A stretch of 64,000 bases of DNA from Tritrichomonas musculus (Eukaryota > Parabasalia > Tritrichomonadida > Tritrichomonadidae): positions 558,001 through 622,000 of the forward strand of contig JAPFFF010000058.1 of the NCBI GenBank assembly GCA_039105265.1, in the 5' to 3' direction. The notes under the pieces are model-generated. The model was not told the DNA's origin. It saw nothing but the letters and a program-made list of their open reading frames with translations, and ran no database searches. Shown piece after piece: positions 9,769 to 19,232 of this stretch. Numbering within the stretch: position 1 is the stretch's first letter; the number at the start of each line of letters is the position of its first letter. The position numbers and the translations under genes were made by a program.

Positions 9769-10983
9769 ATGGAAAAATACAAAGCCAAGAAAGTGAAAAA
9801 AAGAGAATTCGTTAGGCCAAAAATAAATTACAAAAGTCAACAAGAATTAGTGAAAGAGGTTAAACAAAAGTATTACGAAATGCTACAAGATCCAATGATA
9901 AGTAATTGCAACATTCTAACTATGTTATCAAATAAATATAAATTACCTCGTCCTACTTTAGTAACTTGGTCAAAAAGGTGGGAAATAGAGTCTGACTGGC
10001 TACCTGGAACTTTTGATAAATTAAGCAAGTCCAAGAGAATGTTTACAGATGAGGTGGAAAACGAGATTGCTGATTTCATCAAGGACAATTATGTTAAACC
10101 TGGTAACTATTTTCCTGACTGGCAGTTCAAAAACATAATGTTTCAAGCATATAATGAAAATGATTCAATCAAAAGAGACTTTCACTGCTCTCCACAATTC
10201 ATAATTGACTTTAAAAACCGTCACAGATTTAGTTCTCGACTAGCACACATCAAAAGAAGGCCAGATCCAGAACCATTGGACGAAAATGGCTTATCATCGA
10301 TTGAAAAATTTTTCATGAAAGTGCTTGAAACGATTGAAAATGCACGATTAGCTGATGAACCAGTTCTAAATGGAGATGAAACTGGATGGGTTATTCTTCC
10401 TCCCAAAATGAAAACTTGGGCAATTAAAGGGACTTCAAACATAATAATTAATGTCAAAGATGATGAACATGCGCACATATCAGCAATGTGTACGATTTCC
10501 ATTGATTTTCAGAAATTACCAATTTTTTTTATTGCTAAAGGAAATTCTGTAGCTGCAGAAGATTCTCAATTAGGAGATGAAATATTCCCCAATGTATCCA
10601 CCCACTCTGTCAAATCGTTTATGACCACGCAGTGCTTTATAGAATATTTAATCTTCATTCGGAGTCAATATCCAATAGATAAGAGAATTCATTTAATAGT
10701 AGACTCATATAGTAGTCACATTTCTACAGCATCACAACAAAAAGCAGAAGAATTAAATATAGAATTAATATATATACCAAGCGGTTATACCGACGCTTAT
10801 CAACCGCTGGACATCGCAGTATTTGCTGTGCTAAAAAGCATAGCAAATGCGAAACTCAGACATTTTCTACTAGACAATCCATTAACTGAATTAGGTATGA
10901 AGAAGAGTGTAGAATTCTTAATTGAATCATGGAATGAAGTGTCCGTTGAAACATTGCAAAAAGGTTGGAACCAGTATTTATAA
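9769..10983 (+). CDS. pogo/Tigger-like transposase (CENP-B-type DDE)
   Basis: A DDE superfamily transposase of 404 aa that would cut and rejoin the 36-bp TIRs of its element. The N-terminal third is basic, with a helix-turn-helix-like segment (about residues 22-75, ending LPRPTLVTWSKRW). A second DNA-binding-like region follows (about 88-160). Catalytic residues are visible: Asp203 in LNGDETGW, Asp312 in HLIVDSYSSH and Asp348 in YQPLDIAVF, i.e. DD35D; the last block is the CENP-B/pogo signature (P-x-x-T-x-x-x-Q-P-L-D). The frame is also open back to a TTG at 9751, but the first ATG is at 9769 with an initiator-like motif just before it, so I choose 9769. No frameshift or stop is seen. The C-terminus ends soon after the DDE domain, so any usual acidic tail is missing. 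Confidence 0.88.
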   Translation: MEKYKAKKVKKREFVRPKINYKSQQELVKEVKQKYYEMLQDPMISNCNILTMLSNKYKLPRPTLVTWSKRWEIESDWLPGTFDKLSKSKRMFTDEVENEIADFIKDNYVKPGNYFPDWQFKNIMFQAYNENDSIKRDFHCSPQFIIDFKNRHRFSSRLAHIKRRPDPEPLDENGLSSIEKFFMKVLETIENARLADEPVLNGDETGWVILPPKMKTWAIKGTSNIIINVKDDEHAHISAMCTISIDFQKLPIFFIAKGNSVAAEDSQLGDEIFPNVSTHSVKSFMTTQCFIEYLIFIRSQYPIDKRIHLIVDSYSSHISTASQQKAEELNIELIYIPSGYTDAYQPLDIAVFAVLKSIANAKLRHFLLDNPLTELGMKKSVEFLIESWNEVSVETLQKGWNQYL

Positions 10984-11159
10984 GAACTATTATTTCTTAT
11001 ATCTTATATTATTACAATAATTATTTTTATTTATACAAGTATAATGCAGAGAACAGAGTTTTAAAGATTAGCAAAATACCTCAGTTTACTTACATTAAAC
11101 TTAAGAATCAAGTTTTAAGTGATACAAATTTTTTGATAATATAATTCAGAATTTTGATG

Positions 11160-11284
11160 TCAAATGATAGTAAAAAAATTCAATTTTCCAATACCTAACT
11201 TCAGAATTTAAGTGTCAAATGATAGTAAAATAATTCAATTTTGATAAAAAACAACTTCTTTATGTCAATGTCAAATGATAGGCC
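11160..11284. repeat. Single unit of the 111-bp satellite, left block
   Basis: One full 111-bp unit plus the first 14 bp of the next, starting TCAAATGATAGTAAAAAAAT. It is nearly identical to the units at 12046-12520 and breaks off at a GGCCTTATTAAGGT palindrome. Confidence 0.85.
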
Positions 11285-12045
11285 TTATTAAGGTATTCAT
11301 TCAATTTTGTAGTATTCAAAAAGTGACAACGAAAATACATATTTTGCGAAATATATCATTATAAATTTTAATTTTTTTTATTAAATATTCATAAAATTAA
11401 TAATATCATTATATAATATATTTAAATTATTGTATATCTTGCTAAAAGTAGAGATAATTTCATAAATAATCACTCAGCTAATCTTTTCAACCTGAGTTAA
11501 AATTTGAAAAATTGGCCATATTTTTTGATTTTAAAAAGATTTATTTTAAAAAATCAAAAATTCCGACGCTGGGGACTTTATTTTGGATAGATTTTTTCTT
11601 TGAATACTTTACATATTTTTACTTTTCAGAAATCTTTATTTTCTCACAATTTTACAATTGTTTATATCTTACAATCTCACAATTATTTCTTAAAAAAATG
11701 CTCAATATTCTGAAGCATATAATAATTTCATAGAATTGATCTCAATTTTCTGATGATTCAAATATTTCATAAAAAATAAATTCAATTTAATAAATTAACT
11801 AAAAAATATATCTTATATTTTAAATTGGATTTTCCTCATATTTGCTATAATATTTATACAAAACATCATTTTTTTTCTAAACTTATCAAATTGTAAAATT
11901 TTCATTCAAAAAGAAAAATTAGTTTATTTTTATATCATACGTCAATTTTACCATTATATTTAGTAAATAAATTTTTTATCATCATATATTTTATTATATT
12001 ATAATATGATAAAATATACTGCTTTTGTTCAACCTTAATATGGTC

Positions 12046-12520
12046 TCAAATGATAGTAAAAAAATTCAATTTTCCAATACCTAACTTCAGAATTTAAGTG
12101 TCAAATGATAGTAAAATAATTCAATTTTGATAAAAAACAACTTCTTTATGTCAATGTCAAATGATAGTAAAAAAATTCAATTTTCCAATACCTAACTTCA
12201 GAATTTAAGTTTCAAATGATAGTAAAATAATTCAATTTTGATAAAAAACAACTTCTTTATGTCAATGTCAAATGATAGTAAAAAAATTCAATTTTCCAAT
12301 ACCTAACTTCAGAATTTAAGTTTCAAATGATAGTAAAATAATTCAATTTTGATAAAAAACAACTTCTTTATGTCAATGTCAAATGATAGTAAAAAAATTC
12401 AATTTTTCAAATCTTATCTTCAGAATTTAAGTGTCAAATGATAGTAAAATAATTCAATTTTGATAAAAAACAACTTCTTTATATCAATGTCAAATGATAG
12501 TAAAAAAATTCAATTTTCCA
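12046..12520. repeat. 111-bp tandem satellite, four units plus a partial
   Basis: Units start at 12046, 12157, 12268, 12379 and 12490, an exact 111-bp period. Each unit is itself a dimer of about 55 and 56 bp, both halves starting TCAAATGATAGTAAAA(A/T)AAT. This gives a two-level repeat like a small higher-order satellite. Units differ by only a few substitutions, the fourth and fifth most. All lie inside the TIRs of the pogo-like element. Confidence 0.9.
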
Positions 12521-13596
12521 ATACTTAACTTAGGAAAAGAGCGTCAAATAATATTAAAACAATTCAATAAATGCAATATGCAACACAGATTTGCAAATAA
12601 GATAGTTATTATCAATCATTCATATCTATATTATTAATATAATGAAGAACTGCTACTTAACAATCAATGTAGTTTACTACAAGAAGTACTAGTTAGTTAA
12701 ATATCAAAAATAAATAGTACAAATACGATTATTTGAATCAAAGCAAAAATTCAATTCATTTTGATCGTTCAAATTTCAAAATCAGTTTTTTACAGTCAAT
12801 TCAAAATAAACAAGATATAGAAGATAGTCGAATCGAATCCTTTAATTATATGTATAACAAATGCGCTGAAGTTTTATTAGTATATTCCTTAAATTACCTA
12901 CAATTTTCCAAATAAGATGATAATTTATACCTCTATTTTAGAGTTGACATTTCTGACCATATTATTTGCTTTTAAAATCAAATATACGTCCAAGATCCAC
13001 ATTTTTCCCCTCATAACAAGCATCAGGTATTCAGATCTGATTACATATTTTTGAAAGGACTAACACATCGACCAATTCTAAATATACCAAAAAATAGCAA
13101 TGATATATAGTAGTATTAATATGCAGCAATTATACCGATATCTTTTTAACTAAACCATATTATTAGAATAATATTTTTTTTACCTTCTTAATTTTTAGCA
13201 ATTCTTTAAATATAATATTAAAAGCAAATATATATATTACATAATTGATTAAAATTAATGTATATAAATTATTAATCGAGATATTCAAATAGTAATATAT
13301 AATCCGTTATATCATTCAAATATTCTTCTCAAATTAATTCAAATTTGAATATGAAAAAATAACGAATAAATAACGAATTTAAAATAACGAGAAATTATGA
13401 AAGATAGAGAGCGGGGGGTATATACTAAATCAAACATGAGTTTCAAAAATATTTTCATTCCATTTCTTTTATGAATTTATTATTATTATTATTTTCATCA
13501 AACAAAAAAATAAAAACAATATCTAAATCATTTTCTGAATAAATATACAAAAACTAAACAAAAAAGTGAATTAATAATAATAAAAACAATACAAAT

Positions 13597-16218
13597 TTAT
13601 TTACTATTTAAATCAACAACAATAACAGATATATTATCAGATGAAGAAGATCCAAAAGCTGCATTTCTAATATTAAAAGCCGCTTCAGTAGGCGAACTTG
13701 CATTAAAAGCAACACTAGCCACGTCATCATTTGACAGTACGTCAAATACGCCGTCACATCCAATTACTAAAAATTTGTCATTTTGATCAATATCAAATTC
13801 ATTCACTTCAGGCTCTCTTCCAACTCCCTTTACTCTAAAGTCTCCCATTGATCTAGCTACTGCCAACAAACCGTCGACACGTTCATCTTTAGCCAATCTT
13901 GCAAATTCATTATGAATTCTGTCGAATTCACTCCTCATGCCAGGCTTATGGTCCCTTGTCAATTCCCTTGACTTTCCGTCGGATCGAATGATCAAAGCGC
14001 GAGCATCGCCCAGATGCGCTGTTACAATTTTTTTATTATCGCAAATGAAGGATAGGCAAATTGTTGAGCCATCAGGCAAATTTTGCTTTTGAAGGACTTT
14101 TTCGGTTTGATTGAAAATATTCAATATAAATTCTTTTGCTTTATTAAATGAATATGCTTTTGTTCTAACCGTTTTTTCAACAAAGTCCGCAAGTTGAATC
14201 GCGACAAACTTCGCAGTGTCAGGCCCTCCGTGACCGTCGCACACTGCGTACAAATTCAAGTCGTCGCGAACGATTATTGAGTCTTCCATGCTGCTTCTCA
14301 AGCCAAGAATTTCAGAGAAACCGCTTTTTTTATTGTTCTTTTGGTTAACATAGAGAGGCCTGTTCATTGGGCTGCTCAGGTTAGGCTTACTTGCCTTGCT
14401 TTTCATGACGTCAATTTTTGGCTTCGTTAGAATTGAGAAGTCACTTTTTGAGGTGATCACTTCATTCATCATTTCAGTTGTTCCTTCAATTGACATCACA
14501 TTGGTCTGCGATATGTCAATCCTCTCGAGAAAGGCAAGGCCAGTCATGTCAAGGGCCCCTGAAAGGGGGTTCCCTGAAATTTCTAGGTACTGAAAAAGTG
14601 GAACATTCTGAAATTTGGGGAAAGAAGCGAGCTTGTTGTGCGAGAGATTCAGGTCGACAAGGGAGGTGCTGCTGATGAACTCGGGCATCGAACTGCTGTT
14701 CGACTCGAGATCGTTCATTGAGAGATCAAGGATACGAATTGTGTTGGTCAGCTGTGGCATTTTTTTAATTTTGTTTTGTGACAAATTCAATGTTTGAATG
14801 GTCATGAGATCGGGGAACGATTCAAGCCTGTTTCCGCTCAAATCAACAGTCCTCAAGTGGATGCTTGACTGCGAAGTTGGTTGATTCTTGGATGAACTTT
14901 CTGTTTGTTCGGCGGTTGGAGCGGTTTCGGTTATCGATTGAGGCTCAACGAATGGATTTTCAAAGGAATCAATTTGGCAGTTTGATGCCAGAATTCGCAA
15001 AAGTGACCGTGGCAGTTTTGGGAACTTTTTGATAGGATTGAATGAAATGTCAAGATAACAAAGCTTCCTGCATTCCGAAATTTCTGAAGGAATTTCGGTT
15101 ATTCTATTGAAATATGCAATAAGAGTTGTGAGATTTGGAAGCTTGGTGAAGATTTTCTTTTCGAGCTTGTCGATCTTGTTGAATGAAATGTCAATCGACG
15201 TAACTGATTTAGGAAAGAACTTTTTGAATGGAACCGAACCGAAATCCATGCTCGTTATTTTGTTATGGTCAATTGAAAAAGTGGATAATTGAGGCATTTT
15301 AATTTCGGTTGGAAATCTGGTCAGTTCATTATATGACAGGTCAAATTCTTTGACCATGTTTAACGTCTGCTCAGAAAAGCTCTCAATTTTATTGTATGAA
15401 AGATTCAGTTTTTGAATGGATTGAGGAAGTTGTGGAACGGTTTTTATTTTGTTGTTTTGAATGTTTAGTACCGTAAGGTTCTGAAGTGAGGTAATCGAAT
15501 TTGTGATTTTTTCAATTGAATTATTTGAAAGGTTTATTTCTTTAAGCGAATTTGGGAAAATCGACTCGTTTCCATTGAATCCTGGAAGTTCTGAAATAAA
15601 ATTATTACTTAGATTGATGTCATGAAGAATTGGAAAACTTTTTGAGAAGTCTTTCGGAATTTTTTGTATTTTGTTTTTGGACAAATCTAATGAGGCGAGC
15701 TGAGAAAAAACAATAGATGATAATTCAATCGATTCTATATTATTTAATGACATTGTTAATGAAGAAAGCGTTTCAGATTGTTGCTTTGGGAAAACTTTTA
15801 AAAAGTTACAATCAAAATATAATGTTTTTAGATTTGGAAGTTTAACAAAAAAATTGTTTGGAAATTCTGAAAAACGATTTTGTAATAAATCTAACGTTTC
15901 AATACTTTTGCTTTCAAAAAAATCATTAAAATTAGTAAGTTGATTATCTGATAAATATAATGTTTTTAAATTTGAATAGGTCATTAATGCTTTAGAGACA
16001 TTAATAGGCATTAATGATTTCATTTGATTTCTTGAAAGATCTATTACAATAAGTTCATTTAAGTTTTCTGGTAGAGATGTAAATTTATTTCCACTTAAAT
16101 AAAGATATTTTACTTTATTTTCTAAAATAGGATTGAAAGGAAGCTTGGAAAGATTCATATCCCTTAAATCAATATTATTAGAATTAGTATCGATATTTAT
16201 TGATGCTTGATTCCCCAT
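13597..16218 (-). CDS. Leucine-rich repeat / PP2C protein phosphatase
   Basis: An 873-aa fusion of a long LRR array (about residues 20-565, some 20 repeats with L-x-x-L-x-L-S-x-N pattern) to a metal-dependent PP2C (PPM) phosphatase domain (about 628-873). PP2C motifs in order: SSMED (about 642), VCDGHGG (about 658-664), LGDARALII, LTRDHKPG, VARSMGDFRVK, VIGCDGVFDVLSNDD and SSDNISVIVVDL. The aspartates that bind Mg/Mn are therefore present and the enzyme looks active. The N-terminus MGNQAS fits an N-myristoylation signal (Gly2, Ser6), suggesting membrane attachment. The LRR-PP2C order resembles PHLPP-type and LRR-PPM phosphatases, but without a PH domain. It is probably a signalling phosphatase whose LRRs choose partners. 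Upstream, AACTTTTTGA (16241-16250, minus strand) matches a motif seen before several genes here. Confidence 0.92.
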   Translation of the reverse strand: MGNQASINIDTNSNNIDLRDMNLSKLPFNPILENKVKYLYLSGNKFTSLPENLNELIVIDLSRNQMKSLMPINVSKALMTYSNLKTLYLSDNQLTNFNDFFESKSIETLDLLQNRFSEFPNNFFVKLPNLKTLYFDCNFLKVFPKQQSETLSSLTMSLNNIESIELSSIVFSQLASLDLSKNKIQKIPKDFSKSFPILHDINLSNNFISELPGFNGNESIFPNSLKEINLSNNSIEKITNSITSLQNLTVLNIQNNKIKTVPQLPQSIQKLNLSYNKIESFSEQTLNMVKEFDLSYNELTRFPTEIKMPQLSTFSIDHNKITSMDFGSVPFKKFFPKSVTSIDISFNKIDKLEKKIFTKLPNLTTLIAYFNRITEIPSEISECRKLCYLDISFNPIKKFPKLPRSLLRILASNCQIDSFENPFVEPQSITETAPTAEQTESSSKNQPTSQSSIHLRTVDLSGNRLESFPDLMTIQTLNLSQNKIKKMPQLTNTIRILDLSMNDLESNSSSMPEFISSTSLVDLNLSHNKLASFPKFQNVPLFQYLEISGNPLSGALDMTGLAFLERIDISQTNVMSIEGTTEMMNEVITSKSDFSILTKPKIDVMKSKASKPNLSSPMNRPLYVNQKNNKKSGFSEILGLRSSMEDSIIVRDDLNLYAVCDGHGGPDTAKFVAIQLADFVEKTVRTKAYSFNKAKEFILNIFNQTEKVLQKQNLPDGSTICLSFICDNKKIVTAHLGDARALIIRSDGKSRELTRDHKPGMRSEFDRIHNEFARLAKDERVDGLLAVARSMGDFRVKGVGREPEVNEFDIDQNDKFLVIGCDGVFDVLSNDDVASVAFNASSPTEAAFNIRNAAFGSSSSDNISVIVVDLNSK

Positions 16219-16712
16219 TTTATAATATATCAGAATTACTTCAAAAAGTTTAACTTATCACATTTTTTGAAAAGGTTTTATTTTTTTTATATATTAATGA
16301 TTATCCTTTTAAATATCATTTTAAAATTATTAAATATTGATTAATTTTAGTATAAAATAATTGCTAAATTCAAAAATGCTACAAATAAAAAGAAAATAGC
16401 ATAAATCATTCTTCTTACTTTTCTTTTTAGGGCTTAATATGACAGTGTACCATTGTTTTCTTATTTACACGCAATAGATTCGAATAATTAAGGCTAATTC
16501 ATCTGGTTATCAATGTGATGAAAACAATCATACAACAAATTCACCACATTAAAAAGAAGAAAAAATAAATGACAATTATAAATAAGTATATAAAAGATAT
16601 AAATGATAAACGTTACTTTATACAAACATATTAGAAACATGAGTAATAATTCTATTTCATTTTTTGAAACAATTAACTAGTCCCTCACTATCTGAACATG
16701 CTCAGATTCCAC
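16219..16712. other. Spacer between two minus-strand genes
   Basis: AT-rich spacer of about 490 bp, upstream of the LRR-PP2C gene and downstream of the membrane-protein gene. I see only the AACTTTTTGA motif near the PP2C start. Confidence 0.5.
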
Positions 16713-17762
16713 TTACAAGTCATCAGAAGAACTGTTTTCAACTTGCTGTTTTCTTTTGCTTCTCTTTGATGAAGCTGTAGAAGGATGACCGCCATCACCT
16801 AAATCATAATCGTTTTCAACTTTTTGCTTTCGTCTGCCAAAAAGAATTGGCCGCTTTTGAACTTGTGGAGGGGCAGTAGTTGGCGGATTTTGATTCTGAT
16901 TCACATTTTGATTATTGTTATCATCTTCATCATTATTATTCTTATCAGTAAATGATAATAAATAATCATCTTCTTCATCATCATCTTCTTCTCCATTTTG
17001 ATTTTCTTTTGCCATTCCTTTTCTACGTACCCAAAGAAGGATTGTCATCATTCCAACCATGTACAAGTGTGCTGTTATTGACATGCAAGCAACTGACATA
17101 AAAAAGCTGTGCATAAAATTAACACGAATGATATTGAAAGCACCAATGACAAATTTAACATCAATTTCATTCCAAACAGGAACAATTAATCTCAATGTTG
17201 ATGCAAATGATTTTCCCATTGTCTTAAGTAAACCACCAAATACATCATTGCCATATACATCTACTTGGTCAGGCACTCCATCTAAAACAACGTCGACTTC
17301 TTTCCTTGTCTTTTTATAATTTTCAGCTTTTTCATCAAATTTGATAAAGAAGTCATTATAACCATCATTGAGATGTGAAAACTGAGTTTTACAAGGTTCA
17401 TAACAACGATCAACAACTACTTGAAAATTGTTTAGTTGAGATTTCATTTCACTAACATTTGCAACTTCATTCAATTCAATATCAGGCATTGATGATTTAC
17501 TTTCATTGATTGTGTCTCTGATTGGATTGACAATCATTTCATCCAAATTTGTTGAATTTGCAGCATTGGTCAATGATGATTCAAGCATATCAGCAATTTC
17601 TTCAAATGGCATCTGATCTAAGCTGATTATATGAGATAAAGGAGTATCAAGCTTTGCATCAATGAAATTTTTAACGAATTCAATTTTATTCATTGATGCA
17701 AAGCTTGTAGTTGAAAAGCTGCCTTCTAACGAATTGTTGTTTGAAAAGCTGCCTTCTATCAT
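16713..17762 (-). CDS. Unknown single-pass membrane protein with acidic tail
   Basis: 349 aa, family not recognised. The N-terminal half is helical and polar with two nearby cysteines (CYEPC, about residue 130). One clear membrane span follows (about 217-245, HSFFMSVACMSITAHLYMVG...), ending at the basic stop-transfer WVRRKG. The C-terminal 100 residues are acidic, Asn-rich and then basic (ENQNGEEDDDEEDD ... RKQKVE ... SKRSKRKQQ), so they probably lie in the cytosol. There is no signal peptide at the chosen start. A TGA immediately precedes the ATG, so either translation starts here or an upstream exon is missed. The first 20 residues contain a short duplication (LEGSFS / IEGSFS). The architecture looks like the C-terminal end of a larger multipass protein, so a truncated paralogue is possible. 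Confidence 0.6.
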   Translation of the reverse strand: MIEGSFSNNNSLEGSFSTTSFASMNKIEFVKNFIDAKLDTPLSHIISLDQMPFEEIADMLESSLTNAANSTNLDEMIVNPIRDTINESKSSMPDIELNEVANVSEMKSQLNNFQVVVDRCYEPCKTQFSHLNDGYNDFFIKFDEKAENYKKTRKEVDVVLDGVPDQVDVYGNDVFGGLLKTMGKSFASTLRLIVPVWNEIDVKFVIGAFNIIRVNFMHSFFMSVACMSITAHLYMVGMMTILLWVRRKGMAKENQNGEEDDDEEDDYLLSFTDKNNNDEDDNNNQNVNQNQNPPTTAPPQVQKRPILFGRRKQKVENDYDLGDGGHPSTASSKRSKRKQQVENSSSDDL

Positions 17763-19232
17763 TCAATCAACTAATACAAGAGGTATTCATGTGAGGTGAC
17801 TTAACGTCTTTGATAATTTTTATAATTGCATTTTTTCAGCCAATTTAAAGTTTTGAAGACTCAGATTGAGAGAAACAAATTTCTTGCCTGTGGAGATTGT
17901 ATTAAGCATGCTTTTTTGAAAAAATAATGTTAAAATTTTTTTTTCTAATATCTTGATATTTTTACTCAATATAAAATATATGCCAGATATTTAAAATAAT
18001 AAGGGTAATTTATTAATACTATAATTTATTGTGAGATTTAAAATTTTGTTTTTTGTTTTATATGTTAAAATAATGAAGATTTTAGAATTTGAAAATGAAT
18101 TTTTTTGCAAAAAAGTAGAATATTTAAAAATTCGCTCGTTAAATTTTTATATATTTTATGTATATGTTTTGGCTTAATCTGAATTATTCAGTTGAGAATG
18201 AAATATATTGGTTATGGGCTCTTTTTTGAGAAATGTTGATTTTATTTTATATTATTAATTTTATTGGTGCAAAATGACAAAACTAAAAAAATGAGAAAAA
18301 CTTTTTTTAAATATTTATGTTCTCTTGAATTAACTTTGGTAACAATAATTTAATTACATTGAATATTAATAAAAAATAAAAAAAATCATAGTTCATTAAT
18401 TATAAAACGCAAAATATTAGTTATAAAATTATAATTTTTTACGATTATTTGATTCAATTCTTATGAAAAGTTTCTATGTTTATTAATAAAATTGTAATAA
18501 AATATTGAGAGAATAATTTTTTTTTCAAAAAAAAGATGTTTATAAATTCAATTGATTATTTATTAATTTGTATAAAATGATCGTTCCTAAATATTTCTTA
18601 ATTATAAGATTTAAAAATGTATATTACTTTTATTTATAAACTTAAAATATATTTATTAACTAATTTGAATATTAATAAGCGCATATAATGCATATTTATT
18701 AATAAATATAATTATAATTATATTTTTATATTTCTATTGAAATTATAAAAATTCAGAAGTAAAGTTATTTATACTCACAAAAATATTATAATCTCATATC
18801 TTGAAAATGTATGTACAAAGAATTATACAAATCATTATATAATCCAATTATAAAATATCAAAAAATATAAAATGTTATATATAAAATTTTATCGACGAAT
18901 TCCCTACATGAATACCTCTCTAATGCATCATTTTACATATACAAAAAGTGAATTCATATCTCAATTAATATAATAAACTATATCTCAATAAATATAATAA
19001 AAATATATATAAAATATCTATTAATATAATTTTAAATAATTTACTTAAAGGGAAATAATGATTTATTTTATTGTATAATATTCAAATATATCTAAAAATT
19101 TCATTATATAAATTTGTGGATGAGTTATGGCCAAAAAAATGAATGAAATAGGCTAATTAATAATTTAATTATGAAGAGTTTTTTTTGAATGATTTTGAAT
19201 ACTTTCTGAAAATTGTAATAATCTTTGCAGCA
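17763..19232. other. 1.5-kb AT-rich intergenic region
   Basis: No gene, RNA or clear repeat recognised. The sequence is extremely AT-rich. It separates the membrane-protein gene (minus) from the ankyrin gene (plus), so it must hold both promoters. Confidence 0.5.

Larger units (their letters stand above)
10984..13382. other. Noncoding right half of the pogo-like transposon
   Basis: About 2.4 kb with no credible gene. It contains two blocks of the 111-bp satellite (11160-11284 and 12046-12520) separated by about 760 bp of unrelated AT-rich sequence, and further AT-rich sequence up to the right TIR. Small open frames here (for example 11512-11733) are Phe/Ile-rich translations of AT-rich DNA. 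Confidence 0.6.
9490..13418 (+). mobile_element. pogo/CENP-B-type DNA transposon, 3.93 kb, with TIRs and TA duplication
   Basis: The ends are inverted repeats of 36 bp (9490-9525 and 13383-13418) with 33 identical positions. Both start CCCC, share TATCTTTCATAATTTCTCG and end GTTATT. TA flanks both ends (9488-9489 and 13419-13420), as expected for Tc1/mariner/pogo insertion. Inside are an intact-looking DD35D transposase (9769-10983), an upstream hairpin (9557-9588), and about 2.4 kb of noncoding sequence with a 111-bp satellite. The element is about twice the usual pogo length, mostly through this noncoding half. Near-identical TIRs and an open transposase suggest a young, possibly active copy. 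Confidence 0.88.

Noticed and set aside
12046-12520. CRISPR-like or iteron array
   Set aside because: Contiguous 111-bp satellite without spacers, in a eukaryotic DNA transposon.
16713-17762. Upstream exon and intron before the membrane-protein ATG
   Set aside because: No trichomonad-type splice signals (GTATGT start, ACTAACACACAG-like end) were seen upstream.
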